Notes under the pieces: generated by a model
Told to the model about the DNA's origin: nothing
What the model saw: only the letters and a program-made list of their open reading frames with translations
Database searches by the model: none
Shown: positions 17,066-24,372 of the stretch, one piece after another
Numbering within the stretch: the first letter of the stretch is position 1
How the letters are laid out: each line of letters opens with the position of its first letter
Position numbers and translations under genes: made by a program
From: an uncultured Prevotella sp.
Lineage (GTDB): Bacteria > Bacteroidota > Bacteroidia > Bacteroidales > Bacteroidaceae
DNA length: 64,000 nt
Reading direction: 5' to 3'
NCBI GenBank assembly: GCA_900770395.1
Contig: CAAGKM010000046.1
Coordinates: 119,434 to 183,433 of the forward strand

Positions 17066-18607
17066 TTACTGAAGTTTCTTCAGCAGGCTTGTTATACTTA
17101 CCTTCTCCTCGATGATGCTGCAAAGGTCGCTGATCTTCACGCGCTCCTGCTCCATGGTGTCACGGAAACGCAGGGTCACACAACCGTCGGTGAGCGAGTC
17201 GTGGTCAACAGTCACGCAGTAAGGAGTACCGATGGCATCCTGACGGCGGTAGCGCTTGCCGATAGAGTCCTTCTCGTCATACTGGCAATTGAAGTGGAAA
17301 CGCAGGTCGTTGATAATCTCGCGTGCCTTCTCGGGCAGTCCGTCCTTCTTTACAAGCGGCATAACAGCGAGCTTCACAGGAGCGAGCGCTGCGGGCAACT
17401 TCAGCACCACGCGGGTCTCACCGTTCTCCAGTTTCTCCTCCTCATAGCTGTGGCACATGATTGAGAGGAACATACGGTCAACGCCGATACTTGTCTCGAT
17501 TACGTATGGAGTGTAGCTCTCGTTGCTCTGCGGGTCAAAGTATTTGATGCTCTTGCCCGAGAACTTCTCGTGCTGCGAGAGGTCGAAGTTAGTGCGGCTG
17601 TGGATTCCCTCCACCTCCTTGAATCCAAACGGCATCTTAAACTCGATGTCGGTTGCGGCGTTGGCATAGTGTGCCAGCTTGTCGTGGTCGTGGAAACGGT
17701 AGTTCTCTGCGCCGAAGCCCAGAGCCTGATGCCACTTCATACGTGTCTCTTTCCACTTGGGGAACCACTCAAGTTCTGTTCCCGGCTTCACGAAGAACTG
17801 CATCTCCATCTGCTCAAACTCGCGCATACGGAAGATAAACTGACGCGCAACAATCTCATTGCGGAAAGCCTTGCCTATCTGGGCGATACCAAACGGAATC
17901 TTCATGCGGCCTGTCTTCTGCACGTTCAGGTAGTTTACGAATATACCCTGTGCAGTCTCAGGACGGAGGTAAATCTTCATTGATGCGTCGGCAGAGGCAC
18001 CCATCTCGGTTGAGAACATGAGGTTGAACTGACGCACGTCGGTCCAGTTGCGTGTGCCGCTGATAGGACAAACAATCTCCTCGTCGAGGATAATCTGCTT
18101 GAGAGCCTCAAGGTCAGGTCCCTGCATTGCATCGGCATAGCGCTTGTGCAGGTCGTCAAACTTCTTCTGGTTCTCCAGCACACGGGGATTGGTCTCGCGG
18201 AACTTAGCCTCGTCAAACGAGTCGCCAAACTTCTTCTGCGCCTTGGCAATCTCCTTTGCAATCTTATCCTCATATTTTGCCATCTGCTCCTCAATGAGCA
18301 CGTCGGCGCGGTAGCGCTTCTTCGAGTCGCGGTTGTCAATCAGCGGGTCGTTGAATGCGTCAACGTGTCCCGAAGCCTTCCATATTGTGGGGTGCATAAA
18401 GATTGCCGAGTCGATACCCACGATGTTCTCGTGCAACAGCACCATGCTCTTCCACCAATACTGCTTGATATTGTTCTTCAGTTCAACGCCCATCTGACCA
18501 TAGTCGTAAACGGCGCCCAAACCATCGTAAATGTCACTACTTGGAAACACAAAGCCATATTCCTTGCAATGGCTCACAATCTTTTTAAATACATCTTCTT
18601 GTGCCAT
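17066..18607 (-). CDS. glyS: Glycine-tRNA ligase (single-chain class II)
   Basis: Charges tRNA-Gly. It is the alpha2 type of Bacteroidota, related to archaeal and eukaryotic enzymes and unlike the alpha2beta2 form of E. coli. From the chosen ATG (18607) it has 513 residues, the usual length, starting MAQEDVFKKIVSHCKEYGF. Class II motifs are visible: motif 2 FRNEIVARQFIFRMREFEQ, the downstream EMQFFV, and motif 3 VIETSIGVDRMFLSIM. A C-terminal anticodon-binding domain starts around LAPVKLAVMPLV. An upstream in-frame extension to 18769 is rejected because it crosses the promoter and a micro-repeat. Confidence 0.97.
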   Translation of the reverse strand: MAQEDVFKKIVSHCKEYGFVFPSSDIYDGLGAVYDYGQMGVELKNNIKQYWWKSMVLLHENIVGIDSAIFMHPTIWKASGHVDAFNDPLIDNRDSKKRYRADVLIEEQMAKYEDKIAKEIAKAQKKFGDSFDEAKFRETNPRVLENQKKFDDLHKRYADAMQGPDLEALKQIILDEEIVCPISGTRNWTDVRQFNLMFSTEMGASADASMKIYLRPETAQGIFVNYLNVQKTGRMKIPFGIAQIGKAFRNEIVARQFIFRMREFEQMEMQFFVKPGTELEWFPKWKETRMKWHQALGFGAENYRFHDHDKLAHYANAATDIEFKMPFGFKEVEGIHSRTNFDLSQHEKFSGKSIKYFDPQSNESYTPYVIETSIGVDRMFLSIMCHSYEEEKLENGETRVVLKLPAALAPVKLAVMPLVKKDGLPEKAREIINDLRFHFNCQYDEKDSIGKRYRRQDAIGTPYCVTVDHDSLTDGCVTLRFRDTMEQERVKISDLCSIIEEKVSITSLLKKLQ

Positions 18608-18638
18608 GTTTAATCTTTTAAATTTCGAAATTCGAATG

Positions 18639-18646
18639 CAAAGGTA
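18639..18646 (-). promoter_or_regulatory. -7 element of glyS
   Basis: Minus-strand TACCTTTG matches TAnnTTTG 31 bp upstream of the glyS ATG. The -33 position is occupied by the AATGAAGAATGAAG micro-repeat, not TTTG. Confidence 0.5.
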
Positions 18647-18649
18647 CAA

Positions 18650-18684
18650 AGAAAAATGAAAAATGAAGAATGAAGAATGAAGAA
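18650..18684. repeat. AAAAATGAAGAATGAAGAATG micro-repeat
   Basis: Short tandem 7-8-bp units (GAAAAATGAAAAATGAAGAA…) lie upstream of glyS. A similar GAAGAATGAAGAGTGAAGAA tract spans the GH106 stop (about 8305-8325). Probably a dispersed simple repeat. Confidence 0.55.
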
Positions 18685-18746
18685 TTGTTTCTCCCAAACT
18701 GTTTTTTAATGTTTTTTTTATTTTGACATGTCGCGAGTGTGAGTAA

Positions 18747-20378
18747 TTATTCCAGGTCTTCCGTTTCATGCTGTCTGTTGTTTATTCTCGACATGAGTGT
18801 GCGCAGGGCACCTGCTGACATATTGCATATACTCCGTATTCTGTCATTGTCAAAGTGGTTCTCATTTTTAAACAGCAGAATGCACTTGTTATAATCCGTC
18901 AGAACTCCGTATTGCTTCTTTATTTCTGCGAAAAAGTCTGGCTTCACCGTTTTGTAATACTCCACTATGTCCTTATAGTCGCTGTTGTTTGTAATGCTGA
19001 AATTCTCGTCAGCGCATATTCTGTCATATAGCTCCTTGCCCCGTATCACAGTCTTTGCTGTTTGCAGCTTGTCCTTCTTTATTTTTTTATTCAATGAGTC
19101 AATCTCTTCCTTTCTTCTGTCGTTTTCAGCCTTAACTTCCATTATTTTTTCCTCAGCCTCATCAATTCTTTTCTGTGCTTTTGTGTTTTCATCTTTTGCT
19201 TCAGCCATTTCCCTGTCGTGTTTCCTTTTCATAACGAAACGGTACCAGCTCCAGAAGATTATTGCTGCTATGATTGCACACATTCCGCCCACTATGGCAT
19301 ACCGCTGCCATGGCGTGCCGGCAGCCTTCCTCGCTTTGTCCCCTGCCGCTTTACTGTCATATTCCTTTTGCACGGCAAGGGCTTCTGTAGTTCGCTTCTC
19401 TTCGGCTATGCTGTCCTTTAGCAGCGTTATCGCTTCCTGCAGCCGTGCCGCCTCCGCATGTCTGCCCTGCTTCATCATCACATCCTCTATCAGCTGCATT
19501 GCCTGCCATTTGTTTGTTCCGCTAAGCTTAGGCAGTATTTTTTGCAGTATTGCCACTCCTTCGTCTGCCCGTCCTGTTTGTATATAAATGTCCCCTAAAA
19601 TTTTTTGTGATTTTGCATTTTGTTTTATATCTGTGTGTTTCTTTGTAATATACTCTTCTGCTTTTGCCCATTGTCCAGTGTTACAGTAGCATAAAGCAGC
19701 TTGGAATATTATGGATGACTTCAATGTTGTATAATCAATAAACGGTAATGCCTTTTCTATATGATACAGTGCGCTGTCAACCTGTTCAAGGTGAGTGTAC
19801 ACAGACGAAATACCGTAATGTGCATTGGCAATCCGTTCTTTGTTTTTCAGATTTTCCGCTAAAGACAAGGCTTTAAACATATATTCTTTTGCTTGTGGAT
19901 AATTACCTGTTTGTTCATTAAGCCACGACATAATATCGTAAATCCTTATGCACAGCATGGAATTTGAGTTTTCGCTTATGTTCGCCTCAGCTCCTTTTTC
20001 TGCCTCAATTGCCTCCAAATATCTGCCTGCTTCGCTTAATAGCCCTGCTTTCCAGTGTAGTGCCCGTGCCAACTTTTCCTTGTCCTCTGTCTCCTTATAA
20101 TATTCTATGGCGTAGTCGATATCTGCGCATGAGTCAGTGCTCATGTACAGCAGATACCTTGCTTGGGTCACCAGCAGTGCATGATATGCCTTGCATTCTC
20201 TGTCGTTCTTTGCCGGCTGTCCGAGCATTATTAGTTCTTTGTATGCCGAGTCGGGCAACTCTTTCATCAGCAGAGAGTCTACCTTTACCAGTTCGTTGTA
20301 CATTTTACTGTCATGGCTGCTTGTGCATGCCATGAGTGTGACGAATGCGCTAAATACAAATATATATGTTTTGTTCAT
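18747..20378 (-). CDS. TPR membrane lipoprotein with C-terminal helix-turn-helix-like region
   Basis: 543 residues from the preferred ATG at 20378 (MNKTYIFVFSAFVTLMAC), which gives a lipoprotein signal. Upstream in-frame codons are excluded because they overlap the promoter at 20409-20439. About residues 30-330 form tetratricopeptide repeats, then one membrane span (YAIVGGMCAIIAAIIFWSWY), a charged coiled coil (AEAKDENTKAQKRIDEAEEK), and a conserved cytosolic tail (DFFAEIKKQYGVLTDYNKCI, then FDNDRIRSICNMSAGALRTL) reading like a helix-turn-helix. Such proteins recur in Bacteroidota and may act as membrane-bound regulators; the ligand and targets are unknown. Divergent from the S41 peptidase operon. 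Confidence 0.85.
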   Translation of the reverse strand: MNKTYIFVFSAFVTLMACTSSHDSKMYNELVKVDSLLMKELPDSAYKELIMLGQPAKNDRECKAYHALLVTQARYLLYMSTDSCADIDYAIEYYKETEDKEKLARALHWKAGLLSEAGRYLEAIEAEKGAEANISENSNSMLCIRIYDIMSWLNEQTGNYPQAKEYMFKALSLAENLKNKERIANAHYGISSVYTHLEQVDSALYHIEKALPFIDYTTLKSSIIFQAALCYCNTGQWAKAEEYITKKHTDIKQNAKSQKILGDIYIQTGRADEGVAILQKILPKLSGTNKWQAMQLIEDVMMKQGRHAEAARLQEAITLLKDSIAEEKRTTEALAVQKEYDSKAAGDKARKAAGTPWQRYAIVGGMCAIIAAIIFWSWYRFVMKRKHDREMAEAKDENTKAQKRIDEAEEKIMEVKAENDRRKEEIDSLNKKIKKDKLQTAKTVIRGKELYDRICADENFSITNNSDYKDIVEYYKTVKPDFFAEIKKQYGVLTDYNKCILLFKNENHFDNDRIRSICNMSAGALRTLMSRINNRQHETEDLE

Positions 20379-20408
20379 TGTGATAGTATATTTTGTATAA
20401 AGATAATG

Positions 20409-20439
20409 CAAAGTTACTACATTATTTTTGAAAAACAAA
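20409..20439 (-). promoter_or_regulatory. Promoter of the TPR regulator gene
   Basis: Minus-strand TTTG (20436-20439), 19 bp, TAACTTTG (20409-20416): a full consensus match. Confidence 0.85.
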
Positions 20440-20502
20440 AAATATGGTTTCATAATTCTATTTTTTGTGCAGAAAAACTTTAAAAACGCCACCCCGATTT
20501 GC

Positions 20503-20565
20503 TGTTACATGACATGCAATAGCGTTACAATTTCGTTTTGTTGCTTACGTTATTGCCATGTAACA
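20503..20565. promoter_or_regulatory. Imperfect inverted repeat TGTTACATG…CATGTAACA, candidate operator
   Basis: Arms 20503-20525 (TGTTACATG…GCAATAGCGT) and 20547-20565 (ACGTTATTGCCATGTAACA) are near reverse complements apart from a 4-bp insertion. A further GATGTAACATC occurs at about 20611-20621. Its position between divergent promoters suggests an operator, but this is inference. Confidence 0.5.
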
Positions 20566-20645
20566 TTCCCGATTCCATCGCTGTTTTATACCATTTTTCT
20601 CGGTTTTATCGATGTAACATCTCCGAGAAAATAATTGCTGAAAAA

Positions 20646-20677
20646 TTTGGAGCGTTAACTAAATCTTTCTAATTTTG
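20646..20677 (+). promoter_or_regulatory. Promoter of the S41 peptidase operon
   Basis: TTTG (20646-20649), 20 bp, TAATTTTG (20670-20677). Transcription would start after the TTG codon at 20675, which fixes the translation start at 20717. Confidence 0.85.
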
Positions 20678-20716
20678 CTTGCGAAAATTTATCGTAAGTT
20701 AAATAAATTGCGTGAT

Positions 20717-22939
20717 ATGAAAAAGAGAACACTTGTAATATTGTTGTACATTATGTTTTTTATGACAATGTATGGACAGAAATGTGAGAGAAGATGCTAT
20801 AAAGATGTTTTAAATAACATACGATTCGTACCAGATTCCCCTCATTATAAATCGCAGTTTTATTATTTGAATAATGATTGTTGGGAAATAAGCGATTCAT
20901 GTAATGTGAATATACATGTGGATGGGAGTGGCACTACAATATGTGCTATTGGAAATGGTGATGGTAAGTTTCGTGCCGTGTATAACTTTAATTTTCTGTA
21001 TAGTATTGGTAAAAATGCAATGTTGACAGGAACAGTTTCTAATATTTCAAAAACAGATAACGTTAGTGTCTCTTTTTTTCAGGGAAATATAGTAGATGAA
21101 TGCGTCCTAACAGAGGGAGATAGTATCTTCAAACTTACAGTTCCCTACACAAATCAAGTTTGTTCGTCACATTGTCTGGCAATTTATTTAGACGTAAACA
21201 TCAGTAATGGTAAGTCTGTGAAACTGCATGATTTGAATGTGAGTCTTGATGGTATAGATGTAGATGATTTAAATCCTCTTCCGAAAGCTAACGAAGATCA
21301 CAAATTTGATATTACGTCATATTTCAATATTGAAGATAATTTAACAGATAAAGAGATAAGCCGATTAGAAAATATCTGTATTCTTTGGGGATTTTTAAAA
21401 TATTATCATCCTATAATTAGAATTGGAGATTGTAACTGGAATTATCAGTTGTTCGAAATGCTGAGTCTATATAATGAAAAGCGCGATAATATTTTTCATC
21501 ATAAGTTACTTCAGATGATACCCGATTATGCGGATCTGCCACGCAGGGAGAATCAGAACACTGATCCTATAATTGAAAATGTGAAACTTCTTTGGAAGGA
21601 CAAGCTATGTGATGATATTGCTTGTGTAGTGAATCAGATAATGAAACTTGACAGAAACGCTCCCGATGTGATGAATGTAGGGCATGCCGAGGAACAAAAG
21701 GAGGCTTTGTTGACACATTTCAGAAATGAATCCGCATACGATAGTTTTCCCGTATCAGATGATGGTTATAGATTGTTGTCATTGTTCAGAGTGTGGAATA
21801 TGATGTATTATTTTCACCCGTTTATGTCTCGGAAAGAAAAACATTGGATAGAAATATTGCCAGAATATATCCGCCTTTTTGCCAAAAGTCGTGATAAAAA
21901 ATCATATGATTATGCGTGTGCTCGTCTTATGTGTGAGCTGAAAGATACTCACTGTATGATGTTCGGTACAAAATACAATGGTATTGATGAACATGTATGG
22001 AAATCGTATTATCTGCCTATGGATCTTCATTTTTATAATGGAAATTTTCTTATAACTAAGTTGAAAACAGATGAAATTAAGGCGTCAGGGCTTAAAGTTG
22101 GTGATATTATCATTGCTGTTAATGATACTCTTATGCCTGATATATGCAAAGAACGGAATAAATATAGTCCTTTGGCAAAAATAGATAGTGATTATTTTGA
22201 TGGGGCGTATGCCAGTGTTTGTTCCAATAATGTATGTTATACCATTTTGCGTAATGGTGAGAAAATAAAAATCGAGATTCCAGACATAAAGAAATGTTGG
22301 AAAGGATATACTGAGTCTGTTCCATATATAATGAAAGCCATCAATGACAGCACTTATTATATAAATCTAACCGTAGCCAACCAACATGATTTATTATATG
22401 CATTTGAATGCGCAAAAAGTTTTGCCAATATCATATTTGATATGAGAGGATATCCGAATAATTGTGATTTTATGACATTAACGCAGTTGATAAGTGGCTA
22501 TCTTTATCCAAAGCGGAAAGAAGTGTTCATAAGGAGCTATGCAGACCTTGCATCACCAGGTGTGTTTAGAAAAAATCCGCTTAACTTATCTTTTGGTAAG
22601 GAAAACTCAAACTATTATAAGGGTAAAGTGGTTGTTCTTGTTAACAGTTTCACTATTAGTGCAGCAGAATGGGTTGCTGAAATAATACGTAACGCTCCGA
22701 AAGGAATGTCTATTGGTAGTTCTACAAGTGGCACTTTGGGAAATACTGTAAGTATTCCTTTTATAAATGGAGTATGGTCGCGGTTCAGCAATATTGAGTT
22801 TTATGATATGAATGGCAGAAATATGTATCCTCAAGGTGTTACTATAGATTATGAGATAAAACCTGAACAGATAGAACTCAACCGATATGATGATTATATA
22901 CTGGAAGTGGCTGTAAAAATTCTTGATAATGAAGAATGA
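20717..22939 (+). CDS. S41-family (C-terminal processing) peptidase
   Basis: Envelope serine peptidase, about 740 residues, with a signal peptide (KKRTLVILLYIMFFMTMYGQ). The N-terminal ~200 residues form an extra beta-rich domain. Then come two helical segments, a PDZ-like stretch (LKVGDIIIAVNDTLMPD) and the S41 catalytic domain, where the nucleophile Ser lies near residue 648 in VNSFTISAAEWVAE; the NIIFDMRGYP strand is also typical. The gene is clearly AT-richer than the PUL genes, suggesting transfer or different codon habits. Its stop overlaps the ATG of the next gene (22936-22939). The substrate is unknown. Confidence 0.88.
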   Translation: MKKRTLVILLYIMFFMTMYGQKCERRCYKDVLNNIRFVPDSPHYKSQFYYLNNDCWEISDSCNVNIHVDGSGTTICAIGNGDGKFRAVYNFNFLYSIGKNAMLTGTVSNISKTDNVSVSFFQGNIVDECVLTEGDSIFKLTVPYTNQVCSSHCLAIYLDVNISNGKSVKLHDLNVSLDGIDVDDLNPLPKANEDHKFDITSYFNIEDNLTDKEISRLENICILWGFLKYYHPIIRIGDCNWNYQLFEMLSLYNEKRDNIFHHKLLQMIPDYADLPRRENQNTDPIIENVKLLWKDKLCDDIACVVNQIMKLDRNAPDVMNVGHAEEQKEALLTHFRNESAYDSFPVSDDGYRLLSLFRVWNMMYYFHPFMSRKEKHWIEILPEYIRLFAKSRDKKSYDYACARLMCELKDTHCMMFGTKYNGIDEHVWKSYYLPMDLHFYNGNFLITKLKTDEIKASGLKVGDIIIAVNDTLMPDICKERNKYSPLAKIDSDYFDGAYASVCSNNVCYTILRNGEKIKIEIPDIKKCWKGYTESVPYIMKAINDSTYYINLTVANQHDLLYAFECAKSFANIIFDMRGYPNNCDFMTLTQLISGYLYPKRKEVFIRSYADLASPGVFRKNPLNLSFGKENSNYYKGKVVVLVNSFTISAAEWVAEIIRNAPKGMSIGSSTSGTLGNTVSIPFINGVWSRFSNIEFYDMNGRNMYPQGVTIDYEIKPEQIELNRYDDYILEVAVKILDNEE

Positions 22940-24138
22940 ACAAAATTAAAAAACAACAAAACGAAATTATGAAGAGGATATTTGCTTTCTTTATTTTATT
23001 CATTATGCTGTTGGCTGACTTGAATGCGCAGGGCATAATGGTTGATGCAAAGATTGTGGATGCGGAAACGCACGAGGCATTGCCCAATGCGTCAGTCAGC
23101 ATAGACAGTGACAAGAGCTTTATTGCCAATGCTGATGGCGAGTTTTGCATCAAGGCTGATTCGGCAGACGTTCTGACGGTGTCGTATGTGGGCTATAAAA
23201 CAGTGCGTGTAAGGGCGGAAAAGGTAGGCTCGGTGATTAGGCTCAGTCCTTACGCCATTGAATTAAGCGATGTGAATGTGCTGCCGCTGAAAAGCATTAT
23301 AGGAAAAATAACATCAAGACTTAATGCCGAGTTTGCTAAAAACAAAAAGCAAGAATCCAATTTTTATTATCGCCAGACAACCCAGAGCAACGGCGAATGT
23401 AATGAGTATATAGAAGCGGTTCTAAACGGTTATTCAAAAATTGCGCTACGCCGGCCATCAATTGTCGCAGGCAGGTATGGAGCGTTGAAAGGCACTGATG
23501 AAAAGAAATATTCATCTTTGAAGAATTTCCATAACCATTCGTGTGTATCACCATATGCGTCGTATAAGCGTAAAAAGGAACAAGTAAGATATCCAATAAT
23601 GCCAGGCAGTGAGAAATTATATCAGACAGATTACGATATTCTAACCGACAAGGCAAACGGTAATGTCATTTACAGGATTTCCTTCACACCTAATCCCAAA
23701 GTGAAAGTGCCAATAGTAAAATGTGTTATCTATGTGGATGCCGATTCATACAAAATATTAAAGTATGAAGGCGAAATTCTGCACAATTATGTATTTGTCG
23801 CCACCAAAAAGAAGCAGTTCCCCATGCAGTCGTCGTTCTCCGTGACATATACATATAATAGGGGATTTATGGAAGTTCAGAGCGTGGCATCAAAGATGGC
23901 ATATTCATGTTTGGGAATTTCAGTCACAGGAAAATCCACCCTTGTAAACATCGGAAAGAAATATTATAATGGCAAGAAGAAATTGAGCAGTCACTCAGAT
24001 CTCCTGAGCAAGATTTCTTCTGCTGGCTATGATGCTAAGTTTTGGAATGACAATACAGAAATAAAGCGCACGCCGATGGAGGAACAGGTGGTGAGGATGT
24101 TTGAGAAAGACAATGTTTTCAGCAATATGACTGAATAA
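22936..24138 (+). CDS. Carboxypeptidase-regulatory-like (CarboxypepD_reg-like) envelope protein
   Basis: About 400 residues with a signal peptide around MKRIFAFFILFIMLLADLNA; ATGs at 22936 and 22969 are both possible, the first overlapping the upstream stop. Residues ~30-105 make an Ig-like CarboxypepD_reg-like domain (DAKIVDAETHEALPNASVSI … VLTVSYVGYKTVRV). The remaining ~290 residues are beta-rich without a family I can name, resembling the post-domain region of small outer-membrane-associated Bacteroidota proteins. No TonB plug or barrel is present. Coupled to the S41 peptidase gene, it may be that enzyme's partner or target. Confidence 0.78.
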   Translation: MNKIKKQQNEIMKRIFAFFILFIMLLADLNAQGIMVDAKIVDAETHEALPNASVSIDSDKSFIANADGEFCIKADSADVLTVSYVGYKTVRVRAEKVGSVIRLSPYAIELSDVNVLPLKSIIGKITSRLNAEFAKNKKQESNFYYRQTTQSNGECNEYIEAVLNGYSKIALRRPSIVAGRYGALKGTDEKKYSSLKNFHNHSCVSPYASYKRKKEQVRYPIMPGSEKLYQTDYDILTDKANGNVIYRISFTPNPKVKVPIVKCVIYVDADSYKILKYEGEILHNYVFVATKKKQFPMQSSFSVTYTYNRGFMEVQSVASKMAYSCLGISVTGKSTLVNIGKKYYNGKKKLSSHSDLLSKISSAGYDAKFWNDNTEIKRTPMEEQVVRMFEKDNVFSNMTE

Positions 24139-24230
24139 ATATGTAATCTAATTTGAAGATATGAAAAATTATAAATATACATATTTAAGGATGCAAATGC
24201 AATTGCAAAACATATTCCATAAGGCTACAT

Positions 24231-24320
24231 TCTATAAATATAAGTTTTAGTCGTATAACTAAAACTTTTAGCCACACGGCTAAAACTTATAGTCGTGTAG
24301 CTAAAACTTATATTTATAGA
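24231..24320. repeat. Phased array B: three 21-bp units within a 20-bp perfect inverted repeat
   Basis: CTAAAACTT recurs at 24259, 24280 and 24301, exactly 21 bp apart, and each unit is itself a TTTTAG…CTAAAA palindrome. The whole array is bounded by a perfect 20-bp inverted repeat (24231-24250 and 24301-24320). Located between convergent genes, it could fold as one large or three small hairpins and might terminate both transcripts. Confidence 0.88.
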
Positions 24321-24372
24321 TTTATATTGAATAAAAAAGATTTATCAGCTGATAAAGAAACTTTTTCTAATA

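Larger units (their letters stand above)
20379..20716. other. 338-bp divergent control region
   Basis: Between the TPR regulator and the S41 peptidase. It holds two divergent consensus promoters (20409-20439 minus, 20646-20677 plus), and between them the inverted repeat at 20503-20565 and a smaller hairpin (TTTTCTCGG/CCGAGAAAA, about 20595-20631). No ORF was seen. Confidence 0.75.

Noticed and set aside
18608..18769. N-terminal extension of glycyl-tRNA synthetase
   Set aside because: It crosses a -7 promoter element and a simple repeat; the ATG at 18607 gives the family's normal start.
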